DNA from: Chromobotia macracanthus
Taxonomy: Eukaryota > Chordata > Actinopteri > Cypriniformes > Botiidae
Length of the DNA: 64,000 bases
Assembly: GCA_036877525.1 (NCBI GenBank)
Contig: JAZGTH010000008.1
Span: 9,656,501 to 9,720,500, forward strand
Direction of reading: 5' to 3'
Part shown: in pieces, positions 26,273 through 39,443 of the stretch
How positions within the stretch are numbered: the stretch's first letter is position 1
How the letters are laid out: the number at the start of each line of letters is the position of its first letter
Notes under the pieces: generated by a model
Seen by the model: only the letters and a program-made list of their open reading frames with translations
Databases searched by the model: none
Told to the model about the DNA's origin: nothing
Translations under genes and position numbers: made by a program

Positions 26273-29200
26273 AAGAAAGACACTCCCTCTCTCCTCTATC
26301 CTGTTTCTGTTTGTTTTCTAATGGCCTGTGGGCATCAGTTTTTGCCGGTCTGCAGTACATACAAGCTGGGACTTGCTGCAGCCACAAGGGAGAAATGAAA
26401 CCTTATAACTCAGCTCTTTTTAAACATCGGCACAGATGTCAGAGTTTCATTCAGTGCTTATTACACAGTCCAGTGCTGTGATGTGGGGTGAACGCTTCAT
26501 AGATCTGTGCACACACTCATCATTTATGCTTCTTTCCTCTAAAAATTAGAAACAAGCAACACAAAGACAGTCTGTATTGAACTGCTAGTTAATGTAAACT
26601 TTATGCCCAATCACAGCACATCTTGATTTTCCTTAGTATGGCGTGTTCCTGGGTCAAGATCTTTTGCTACACCTGGAACAACTTTCCTGTGAGTTTCAAC
26701 CATAAACCCTAACCCTAATATTTGCACTAAACCTAACCCTGGAATCTGACTGGATGTTGTTTCAGCACCAACAAGGATGTCCAGGTTGTTGTTAGTGCAT
26801 CATAGTTTAAGAAAAATGCAGGTCAAAGGACATGGATGAGGAATGTGTGGATATGTTTTTTTATTATACATCTGCCAATCTGAACAACATCCACAACTGA
26901 GATTCAGGTTTATAACCATTTTCAGTATACACTCTTTATAGTATGGCAATTAAGATGCATTCTGAGAGTTTTGTCGCAGCAACTTGTATCTTGGTGGAAA
27001 TTTTGGTTACCATAGTACATTTTTGTATCAGTGCCCAGTCATAATCTCATTCATCTTTTGTGCTCCACTAAAGACACTGTAACACAATACACCATGTTCT
27101 GTTGCACATGGGGAAGCACATCTGTTACGCACTTAAAGTTCTGAGGAAAAGTCGTTTGGACGACATTAACAGCATCTTTCCCAAATGTACAGCCACTGCC
27201 GTTTCCTAAGAACAGGAAATGTGTGGAACAAATGTTTTAGTGGTATGATCAAACAAAGAGCCTGAAACCTAATCATCAATCTCAAAATGTCCAAACATTT
27301 ACATACATACAAACATACATACATTACAAACATACATACATAGTCTGAAGCTGGAAAGGGAAAAATGTTGGGCAGGTTCACCAGAAAGCTCTTCAACTTT
27401 CTTTAGGGTCATTTCAATGTGGTCACACAGTCTCGTGGTGACACATACAGTAAATAAACGAATCATTAACAACAAATAAAGTGTTTCCTTGGTTTTCAGT
27501 GGTTCTCAGTTGGTGGATCTAGTCAGCTGGTATCTTGGAAGAATTTAGCCAGAATTTAAGACCATTTCAATGGGCCATTTGCGTGACATGGCCTCATCCT
27601 CAAAAACCACAAACAAATCTATGCAAGGTAAAAGAACCCTGCGACCCAGACTACATTAAATGAAACAGTCTATAGTACTTGGAAGGACATATGACCACAA
27701 TGAGTTTTGTGTGGCCAGTTATTGGCTGCCAAGAATATGAAACCATCAGAATTAAATTTTGTACGATAAACAAATTTGGTGCTGTGTTGGGTCACCAACA
27801 TAGATGTAATCCATGATGCTGGATGTAAACTCTGGGATCTGTAGCTAGATAGGTTGAGAACCACGGTTTCAGAAAACATGGGCCAATGCAACGTTCATTT
27901 TAATGACTTTAGTGACTTCTGAATGTGTTTGGTTAACGACTACCAAAAGTCCAAGTCATCAAAACACTTATAACAATGATTCTGCTTGAAAACGTGACAC
28001 ATTAAAGTACCTCATATAATAAAAAGGAGCATTAACAGCGTTGACAGACGTTAGCAATCAGCATCAATCTTCATGTGCAAGCATCTGCTCATCAGAAGAA
28101 ATGAATAGATAATATCATCATTTAGATGCTTCTTCAGAGAAGAAAAGAAATGGGTGAGTCAGAGGAGACACTTCTAATGTCTGCTTCTCAAAGACGAGAA
28201 GATCATTACACAGCCGAGCCAATATTTGAATATATGACGTTTATGAACACGTCTCAAAGTCAAAACGGTGTACTTGAACCTCCTAGCTTGTGATGGAGAC
28301 TCCAGGGCTACGTTTCCCAAAAGCATCGATAGACAAAGAAGATTATAGAGATCGTTGGTGTAAATGGTCCTTAGGCTTCAGATGCTTTTGAGAAACGCAG
28401 CCCAGATTTGTTTTACTTTAAGATACTGCAAGAATAAGTGAGTGAATAATACAGTGAATAAAAAATGTAAGCTAAGTATGGTGACCCCTGCATTTAACCC
28501 ACCCAGTTATTACACACACATTGGAGTAGTGAGTGAACTCACACTGCAAACTGTGAATATACACGCAGAGCAGTGGGCAGCACTGCCACGCCCGGGAGGC
28601 AATTGGGGGTAAGGTGCCTTGCTCAAGGGTACCTCAGTTGTTTCCTGCCAGCATTGAGATTTGAACCGACAACCTTCTGGTTACAAGTCTGACTCTCTAA
28701 GCAATAGGCCACAACTGCCCCAAAACATGGCCTTTGCCGGATCTACAGGGACCTGGGACAGCCTGTACTAGAAATATACGAGGTGGGGCTCGAACCCAAG
28801 TCTTTCAGTCTAGATGACATATAACCGGCAGAGACGCTGGGATGCAGAATTGTATACAGCACGGCTTTTATTTTGTTATTTTCAAAGCCAAACTAATGCT
28901 TCAAAAAACCTGTTTTGTAGCTTCCTGGTAAAGGCAAACCAGGTATTACTGGGGCTTGCACTGAACTGAAGTGAACCAGTGTACTCGGTGTATTCAAAAC
29001 AGTTTTTGCACTCTTGTTACTAGTACAATGTATATTTAATTTATAACAGCTGAATAGGAGATGTGTTGCTATGGTATTTCTAAAAAAAAAAAAAACAATC
29101 TCACACAACAGTGAGTGCATCATTATACAGTTCACGTTCAAAAAGGATGGTTACACAGCACAAAACCAAACGACCTTGAAAATTTCAGTAATATAATTTT

Positions 29201-32200
29201 TTTTCTATTCCAATTTTAAGCAAGCAGTCATTGAGCAAATGCTTTTATCCAAAGCAACATTAGCAACAGTATAACAGAGAATGCCTCCTCCCCAGGTAAC
29301 AATTTTAGGTTATAAGAACATTTCCTTAACATTTCCATTAAGTAACAAAAACATTACAAATGTTATTTTAAAACTTCTAGGAACGTTTAAAATGTCTAGT
29401 TTTTTTTAGACGTTGTAATAACAATGTAGCTTGGTTATAAGAACGCAATTCAAAACGTTTTTAATTCTGTAACCTTTTAAAACGTTCCATTAACAATTTT
29501 TAAAAACGTTTTTGAGATTTGTTAAAAAATGTTCTACTGATGTTACTGCAAAAACTTTTGATAACTCTGAGAGAGCTTTTAGAGAACATCAGCCAATGTT
29601 CTGAGAATGTTCCCTATATCTCAAACCTACTGGTCTGGTTATCAGTCCAGATCTCCACTAGACCACCAGGAATTCAAAAGCTCCATACACAGTGTCTGAC
29701 AGAAAGAGAGACGGGGTCTGTGGGATTTACCTGATGGTGAGGTGGCCGAGGTCCTGTCACAAACTGATGGGGGAGGGATAGAGTGATGTCATGGTATGGC
29801 GAAGTCGGGAGCAAGAATGGAGGAAAGAAGAAAGAAGACTTTAAATTTCCAATGCAAAGAAAACGAGTAGTGTAGTAGAGTTGCGTGACATGTCAGGAAG
29901 ACAGATGGTCTTCTAGGCTGGTCTTAAGTGGTGGTCAATTGATATGGCTTTTTTTATAATGACTATTGCCAATGCAGATATCTAGAGAACATGGTGGTGC
30001 AACCCTTACCGGTCTAGTCTGCGGCTGTACATTCATTGGCTGCGTCTGTGGCGAATACACCAGGGGGGCGGAGACTGCATTCTGAGCTGGGTTATATGGA
30101 GGCTGAGAGAAAAAGAAATAGGAAAAGATTAGATGTGGAACCCAGTGACGCTATCAAAGGCAAAACTTCCTTTGAAGATTAATGCACAAGTTCAGCTGTT
30201 ACCATTTAGAACGGCAACAACTGGGCATGAATTAACAGAGACCGTCAATGTCTGTGCAGAAGTGTGATTAATTATGAGTCAGGCGAAACCCAGACGAATA
30301 CATTACCCTCAATCAATCCTGTGTGTGTATAATTACAGGGCATATTAAAGTGTGCATATTGTACAGTGTGTGTTTATATATTATAAGTTTTATAATTATA
30401 TACAAAATGTGTGTCCAAGAGTTCTGGGTGTATTACAGCACCTGTGTCAGCTGGAAACACAATTTATAAAAAAAAGTGACAATGTTCCTTCAGGCTGCTG
30501 GTAACCATGGTGAGGAGAGCAGTGCAAAAATCACTTATAACACAATGTTCGCACTCTGTATTATAAGTAGGTGTGTGCCAAAACATCATCTAGATTTAAT
30601 ATTAAAAGGTCAGAATGTGTTGGATGTGAATTGATATGTGGTGTATCATACAAGCTGGTGTACTGCAACTCAAAAAGGTCACTGCTCATCCAGACAACGG
30701 CAAAAAAAATATATAATCTCTAGGTTAAAAAAGCTGACCTCAAAAATCATAGCAACACTACACCAAAATAAAGATTTCAAAATAAAGAAATAACAGCACA
30801 GGTGATCAGACACATGGAGCCAACGCACGGAGATACCCACCCCTCCTCCTGTCTCCCAGCCCTTGAGGAAGCGGTACGAGGGTGCAGCAGGGACTGAAAC
30901 CTGAGAGAGGGCTGGGGGAGTGGCGTGGTTGGGAGGGGTGCCTGCCAGATTTGGGTGGGTTTTGCTGAGGTCGTGACCCGGGTACGGAGGGCAGGGGTGT
31001 CTGGATACCTGTGAAATGAATACATACACACACAGTGCCATGACGCATATTAATAAGTCAGTGATTTAATGCTCTTAAGCATTATATTGTTGAACAAAGA
31101 AAGTGTTTGAACACATCAGCACCGCCCTAATCCTTCTAACCCCACCCCTCTTTCGAATGAGAAGCATCTGGTCGCAATTTAACAGAAGAGAAATTTAGAT
31201 GAGAAAACAGAAGGAAATACAGATGATGACAGTAAGAGTTGTTTAAATGACAGGTGTATTTTCACATCTTCACATTCGTGCACTGCAGAAAGAGACGAGC
31301 ATCAGGTGCTACTCTCAGTGTTTTGAAGCACCTGTCATGACGTGAAGATCTAGAGATACAGACTCAGTCTGTCAGCTGGGGCTCTGGGGTCTGTGACAGC
31401 AGGGCATGTGTGGAGTTTTGTCTCTGGGGCATTATCACACTGCCCCATTCTAAAGGGACTAGTTTTCTCTGAGGATGTCTAGCGAATTCATGTTTCTTAG
31501 ACTTTATTTTGATGCCACCCAAATGTTTGCATTTAAAAATGTAATCCCGTCTAGACAAGAATGTCTGTGATTGTAAGTTATCGCACATCTTCTATTTACT
31601 TTGAACCGTTCGGTGAATAAGCATATCGTTATTTAAACCTTTTTGCTAGCTTTGTGTGCTAACATATTGATTCCAATATGGATGGTTATATATTGTGCGT
31701 CTCTGCTGTGTCTTCCAGTGTAGCTCCGCCCACATTAATACATCACTGATCTAAATCTCGCACCACATAACGATATATTAAACAAAATATGTTCTGACTG
31801 GCAATGTTTCTGGTTTGTCGCGTATAGTATTATAGAACCCTGCGTGAACACTGAGGCTGCTATGACAAATACTGACGTAAAGAAACACAAAGGGTTCGGG
31901 TTAACCATTCATGTTCAATAATGTGTGTGTGGATGAGTCAGTGGGTGTGTGTGGTCACTCACACTGTAGACTGCAGTTACCCCAGAGGAAAACATGCGTT
32001 CCTCCAGAGACAGTGCTGCTCGTGGGATTCTGGAGAAGGGAATGTTAAAGAAAATCATTGTAGTGGGTAACACAGAGCTGAAAGCGGTTTGACAAGGTCA
32101 ACCTCTGAAGCAGAGAAGATCTCAAAACCACCAAGCATTAGCCACAAGCAAACATTTTTGCGAGTTCACTTTACAAAAATGGTGCAAATTCCTTCACACC

Positions 32201-35200
32201 AATTAATAATACTGTCAATTGCAGTGACCCGTATCTGGGCCAAAGTTTTCTTTAAAACAAAATACACACAAACAATGTTTCTCCCTCCTTTCCCCAAAAT
32301 GTCCTATTCCCTGTCAGTACACCCCGCACCTTCAACAGCCAGGATGTCAAACAGAAATCCTGACATGGAATTCCAGACATGGGCGAAACAGATCTGTGTA
32401 CTGTTACGGAGTTCAGAGTTCTCTAGCACTTTTACCCAAAGGCAGAAGTTAAACATTTTTCACTGAAGACCCAAATACTAGTACTTCACTAGTACTAGTA
32501 CTAGTACTTCAAAGGTTTGCATACCTCTTTACAGCTGTTAATAAACTCTGTGAGATTTATAATGATAACAAACACTTAACAGTTTACAAGCAGCAAATTT
32601 ATAAAGGAATACTGATCAAATGAAAATTGTGTTATACAGGAACAGAAACAGGAAAAGTGTTTGAAGAATAATTAAGCAGCGCTTTCCACACATCATGTTT
32701 ATAGTGACCAGGGGCTTACAAGCTTACGGAAGCAAGGAGCTTTACAAGCCTACGGGAGTAAGTAACCCAATTTTTTTTTTTATTTCAAGTCTTTTCAAGT
32801 TGTATGATAGATTCACATGACGAACAGACCAAAATACGGGTACTGGAACAACAAAAAAACTATTTCTTTTGTCATTTGAGTGAACTATTACTTCAAAACT
32901 ACCAATAACTGTTATGTGAGAGTTATGGGAACCGAAAAACAATATGTTGTCAATTTTACATTCTGCATATAAACTGCAGTACGTTTTAAAGCTTGGCAAC
33001 ATCTACACATCACTCAGTCTGCCAATCTTCCCTAAAGAAAGTCCTGAAGCGGGGTCAGGCGGTTTACAACGAATTCTGTGCTGTCATACCTGCCTGAGGT
33101 GTAGTGACCTGAACTGACACACGGGTTAGATACTGATAAATGAAAAGAGACGGACGAATAGAAGTGACAGGAAGAGAAACAAAACAAACAGCAAGAAGCA
33201 GCTCCAGCAGTTACAGTATCCGTATCTGTAACCGGGAGACAAGCTGATCACATGACTTCAGGGAAAGCGGAGATCTGGCTTTCCTCCTGCATGTGCTTCA
33301 TGCACTCATGGACACTTTGGATTTTGGATGAAATCCTGACCCCCCCATTTACAGATTTTCCCTCTCTACCTCTCTGGCTCCCTGCCAACCTAAACTCTGA
33401 GAGAAAGGGGGATGGTGAAAGAGAAAGAAAAAAAACTAAACAGCTATGAGAAAACGTTGAGGAAGAGGTTTGGTGAGAAGAATGGAGGGTAATGGTTGGT
33501 TGAGAGGTTTTCCTTAATTCATAACATCCTTCCATAAACTTGAACAAACAACAAAAACAAATGTGTGTGTGCAGTCTCGCACATCCAAGCAGCATATCCC
33601 AGTCGGAAATTATCCAAACCTGTTCTCTGCTTAGTGAGACCCAAGCGAAGATATCAGCTAAACTCTAAAACCCTCAGAAAAGATCTCATTAAAAATAACT
33701 TTTATTGCATTGTCTTGGCATTATTTTGCAAAACGCAGTTCTCATCTTATTTCATTTAAACTGTAAAGATGGATGTCAAAATGGAACTTTCCGTGGCGCT
33801 GTAGATTCGGCAGTGGCACAGGACACACTTCAGGTCAGCAGGGATATTGCCATGGTCTTAACCTGGCGTCAGGGGGCACGCCTGAGGAGTGCAGCCATCA
33901 GATCTGGTTAAAACAGACAACCGATACTCGTGAGGCTCCGGCAGGACACCAGGCACAACTTACTGGAATTAAAAGCCGATCTGATTCCTTTGTTCGCAGT
34001 TTGGCACTCGATTACATAACCAAATCCCTTTGCATGGGCAGGGAGGTGTTGTGATGGCCCAACACGCAAGAGTATGCCCCACAGGTGTGCCGTTTACGAT
34101 GCATGTACATTTACACATTTTCCACAGAAACAGTAAGACAGCTAGATGTTTCAACATGTACAAAACAGGTGTTATAGGTCATATAAGCAGTGTCTGACCT
34201 CAGACTAATTTACTCGACTACACTATTATATAGCTGAGATAACCAACCATTCAATTAAAGTGACCATGAAATGAAAGATGTGATTGTCCAGTTCCCTTTG
34301 GTAACGAAAATTTTGTTTAAAAAGTTTTTTGTTTTAACTGCAGGGGGTTGTCATTGGAAGCTGAAAGGGTAGAAAAGGGCTTGCCTTTGACAAAAAAAAA
34401 AATTTCACTTCAGGGACAGATATACGTCATCAAGAGAGAAGATGTTGTTTCGTGGGGGAAGGGAGGTTGATGCTTTTAAATAAATATAGGCACATGAATT
34501 AAAAAAAATGACTTGCACGGATAAATCATTTATAATGAACACTGCAATATTCCATAGAAAAATAAGAATAGTCCCTTTTGATTTGAGAGGTGAATCCAAA
34601 ACTCTACCAAAAAAGCTTTAGATCTTTCAGTTTAAAGCTTTAAATCTTTAGGCTGCTTTGGATGAGTTTTGTAGTGGTCCTCCTTTACCCTCTGAAATAC
34701 ACAGCCAAAACTTATAATAAAAGTCAATCTGTTCTTCAGACACTGAGGAATTTCTGAAGCATCTCTTTTGAAAATATCCTATTAGAGTCAAGGTCTCTGG
34801 AGAGAGATGCTTCTTTAGACTCTAAATGTTGTCTTTGATTTCATTATGGTAAATATAACGAGAACAACCAATGGAAATGGATGATATGGCAATACTGTGT
34901 TCCCTTGAACAATCATAGTAGCTTACTGTAAATCCAATTATACACCATGTGTGGGGGGTTAGGAGAGGAGAAGAGGAGGAGTTAGATAACATAGATGTAG
35001 ACTGTAAACGTGGCAGGCAGAGGCACTACAGATTAGGGAGAGGGGACATTGCCTCAAAAGAGATTTATCCCCTTTGCGTGAACCTCTACACGGTCAGATT
35101 AGGGAATATAGACGCATTATGATATTCAACTGTGTTCAAAGATAACTTTCGCTGTTAAGAGTCTCACAGTATGGTTAAAGCAAAATGTAATTTTTTCTTT

Positions 35201-36045
35201 CTCCAAAATCAAAATGTACTTTCTAAAAACAAATTCAGATATTATTGTCATCTGTTTCAGAGCACATCATTCGATATGCAAAAAACTGTCTTTAACTAGC
35301 TCTGCTTTGAAACTGCTTTCCTTTTGACTGCTGTCACCGTCACGCCCTGACATCAAATTCAAGACACTGCAGGTCCAGAGTGATTAGTCTGATATTCACA
35401 GTTTAGGGGGCTGAATTTAAAAAAAACTAAGACCAACATGGCTGAATGGCATATTTCTGGGCTGATATCCTTTGGCATCTGAATTGCCTTTGAAATGAAT
35501 GGAAACAGTCAGCTGCCATCAGATCGCTCTCCTAGTATTACAGACCTCCACCATTCAGACAAACCAGTATCTGGCCACTGGTTTACCTATCAAATCTTTT
35601 AAACAAACAAAGCAAGTTTACACCTTTCAGAAATCAGCTTACACATGGCAGTCTTTCAAGTTCTCTTAAAAGTACTGTAACCAAAACTGAACAATGTGCC
35701 TTTAAGAAAGAGAGTATCTTCTATTGGCTTGTTTAACATTTATAGAATAAGTTCAGGGCCGTTTGGAGAGAGAGTGAGGTAGATGAAAGGGAAGAACAAG
35801 GTGACAAGATGTACTGTTCAGAGGTTTGGGGTTGCGGCCGGCAGTGTGTGTGAGACTCTCCTTGACCTAGGCGACTGTTGGCAGGCGGTGGAAAGCCTCA
35901 CACTTTGAATGCTAAGCAGCGCTGCTATTGTCTGAGGGGTGCAGCGGCAGTCGCATATGTTACCAGTCGCTCTGGCAACCACTCCCTTCAACACCCCAAC
36001 CCCCCCTTACACACTCACACACACACTCACACACACTCACACACA

Positions 36046-36082
<37 letters not shown>

Positions 36083-36141
36083 ACACACACTCACACACTC
36101 CACACACACTCACACACACTCCACACACACTCACACACACA

Positions 36142-36184
<43 letters not shown>

Positions 36185-36400
36185 ACACACACACACACAC
36201 ACTCACACACACACTCACACACACACTACACACACACACTCACACACACACACACACACACACTACACACACACACTCACACACACACACACACTCACAC
36301 ACACTCACACACTCCACACTCACACACTCACACACACTCACACACACTCACACACACTCACACACACTCACTCACACTCACTCACACTCACTCACACACA

Positions 36401-36459
<59 letters not shown>

Positions 36460-36506
36460 ACACTCACTCACACACTCACTCACACACACTCACTCACACA
36501 CACTCA

Positions 36507-36547
<41 letters not shown>

Positions 36548-39348
36548 CACACACTCACACACACACTCACACACACACTACAGCATCATCACCAAAGGCA
36601 CGTCTCCTGAGTTAGAATTGCATCCGCTAGGACGATTTTCTCCAGCACTGAATGTGCAATATGAAGCAATATCATGTCTCCTGAGAAAAGGAGGGGAGAG
36701 TAATTGCTATTTATGCAATCATGAACGCTCTACAACTGTAAGACACTGATATGCATCAAATGATGTAATCACCGTTATCCAGAGTAAGTGTAACCATGTG
36801 TGCACACAATAGTGCATTTCTATGGCCACATGTTTTCGCTGAGGTTTGCGGTTGTCGTTGATCGCCAGAGAACTGAACAGGCTAAAATGATATGATTTCC
36901 AATCGTAATGCCATAACATGGATTCTGTAATCAGTTTGGGAATTATTAAACCCCTGCAATACAAAACAAAGGTCTGTGACGGATTGGGCAGACCTCAGTG
37001 ATGGATGCCTCAAAGCAGAGATCACTGGCTGATGGACGTAGCATGACATGCCAACATAATCAATGAGAAACAAGAAGTTTGAAAATCCTGAAGTAATCTG
37101 ACTTTTCTACAAACAACAGAGCCCAACTGATCCATCAAATCTTAAAGAAAATTCTAAAAAAAAACTAGTGATAATGACATTTTCATCACCACACAGTAAT
37201 AACTGAGCTTAATTTGCACTTAAAAGTTACCATGTTTTTTTCCCTGTATTTGTTATGTCCCCCTTTTGCTTTAATGACAGCATGAAGCCGAGCTGGCATG
37301 GACTCTGGTTTGTGCAAAACCTGATGATCCATGTTATCCCAGCGTGATTTGAGAACGTTCCAAAGAGCGAATTGTGTGCTTCAATGGAAGCAAGGAAATC
37401 TGGAATGACATTTCCAGGTTAAAGTTAGAACTTGAATCCCAGATTTTCAATGTGGACTCAGACCTTGGGACAGCACTGCATGTCTTTACGCTCAAATGTT
37501 TTAGTTACATGCACATTGGCAACACACGAAACATGCAAAGTAAAACTAATTTGCACAAAAACACTAAAAATGGCTTTAAACTTTGTATAAAACCCAAATG
37601 ATCTGGGTAATCTGTGATCTGAAGATTCAGTAATAACGTATTTTGATAGACACATTAATTACATCACTTCATGCAAGTACTCTTAATGAAAACCCAACAA
37701 CAAACTTCCAACGTTCTCTGTCTTACAGTTGTTTCTGTACTGCCTTATACTTTTGCACTCCGAGCAATTATGAAACTTTGCATTGCAACAATTTTATGCT
37801 AAAACGCATCATTTGCTTCTGTTGGAGTATTCCTAATTTTTACATCACTTTAAATAAAAGTATCTATCAGATATGTAAATGTGACAAACGCTGCAAATAG
37901 AGTGCAAACAGAAAGCAACTGAGGCGAACAAAAGGTGACGTTCTGACCAGTTTCCATGTATTTACAAAAATGAGCCAGGACAGGTTTGCCTCTGTGTACA
38001 TTTCCCTGTTGCTTTACACACAAAGGAAACTAGATGTCAACTGTTCTTTGAATTAGATGTTCCATTTAGGAAGGAAAATAAACTGCAGAGATTTTCTACA
38101 GACGCGCACTCTGTGCTACAGCAGCAGATTCACTTTGACACAGAGAGCTCATCTAAATATATCGGCTTGATTACAGACAAATTAAACTAACACTCTGCCT
38201 AAAGACTGTAAAATACTTTCCCTGCAAAAATGATCCTCTCCCAGCTTTATGCACAGCAACAACTATAAAGCCATTAGTACAATGATGATTTCCTTGAAAA
38301 GTGTAAACAACGCGGCGCTATTACAACATTGCGTGGGACTATCTGTGTGTCAGATCGACGGAAAACAAGTCAATTTTGGTGCCAAAAGACACTTTACCTT
38401 TAAATCTACCACAGCCAGTAATGGCTCAGACCTGCAGAACGACTGAAATTCTCAAACAGTGACCCAGATTTGCAGCACGCCTATTGCTCAATGACTTGGC
38501 TTGGCTGCTTCTAAACAGCCTTTACTGGACTGATTACTCAACATCAAATCAGGCAGGAATTCCTTACGTATATTTAGCCTGATCCAAGCTAGTGAGAAAG
38601 GCTTTTATGTGTCATGTGATTTACTTTCAAAACTAGGCTAGCGTGACGTACTCGGGTAGCTGCTGATGTTGTGTAATTATGTTAAAAATGTCTTGATATT
38701 CAAGTGGTGACAGCTGATCAGCTGACAATGTGGGTCATTTTGTATTTTCCCAAAGTCAACATACGATGGCCCCAAACAGTATTGCAACACTTAAGCTATA
38801 TATAAAAGATTTTTGATTGCATTAAAAGCTAAACAGCAAGATCAGCATATGCAAACATAATTCTAGAGCTTTCCTCAACTAATTATACTTCTTATTGTTG
38901 CATTGACTTTTAACCAACCGGTTTCAAGGTAACTTTTGTAGGTGTATGAAATAATTTCCTCTCGATTTCAACCGAGTGCCCTAGCTGTGTAACCACAGGT
39001 GTGGTTCATCACATTAACACGGCCATGACTGAAATATCTTTTATGATTTTGAATAAATCGATATTTTTATTATGTAAGCTTCTTTATGTAAAACATTTCG
39101 CTTTAAATACATCACAGTTTATTTACATACATTATGTAATGCAATGGCTTTCAAACATTTTAAGTAAGGCCTACATGTCCTTTTGGAGCCGCTGTGTTAC
39201 TTGGATTAAAATCATCAGGTTTTCTAATATTAACACATAAAAGCAGTACTAAGCTAGTCCTTCTCTAAGATAATGCTAAAATCAAAGCAGCCAGACCCAC
39301 ATTTCACAACAGTCTGCTATGAAAAGAAGCCCTAAACATGATGATCAA

Positions 39349-39443
<95 letters not shown>

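Noticed and set aside
26700..26745. Telomere-like CCCTAACCCTAA
   Set aside because: Only two imperfect units; too short to mean an interstitial telomeric site.
35878..36749. Three overlapping plus-strand open frames of 220-273 codons
   Set aside because: They are translations of the CA/TCAC microsatellite (His-Thr-Ser only), with no splice signals or family match.
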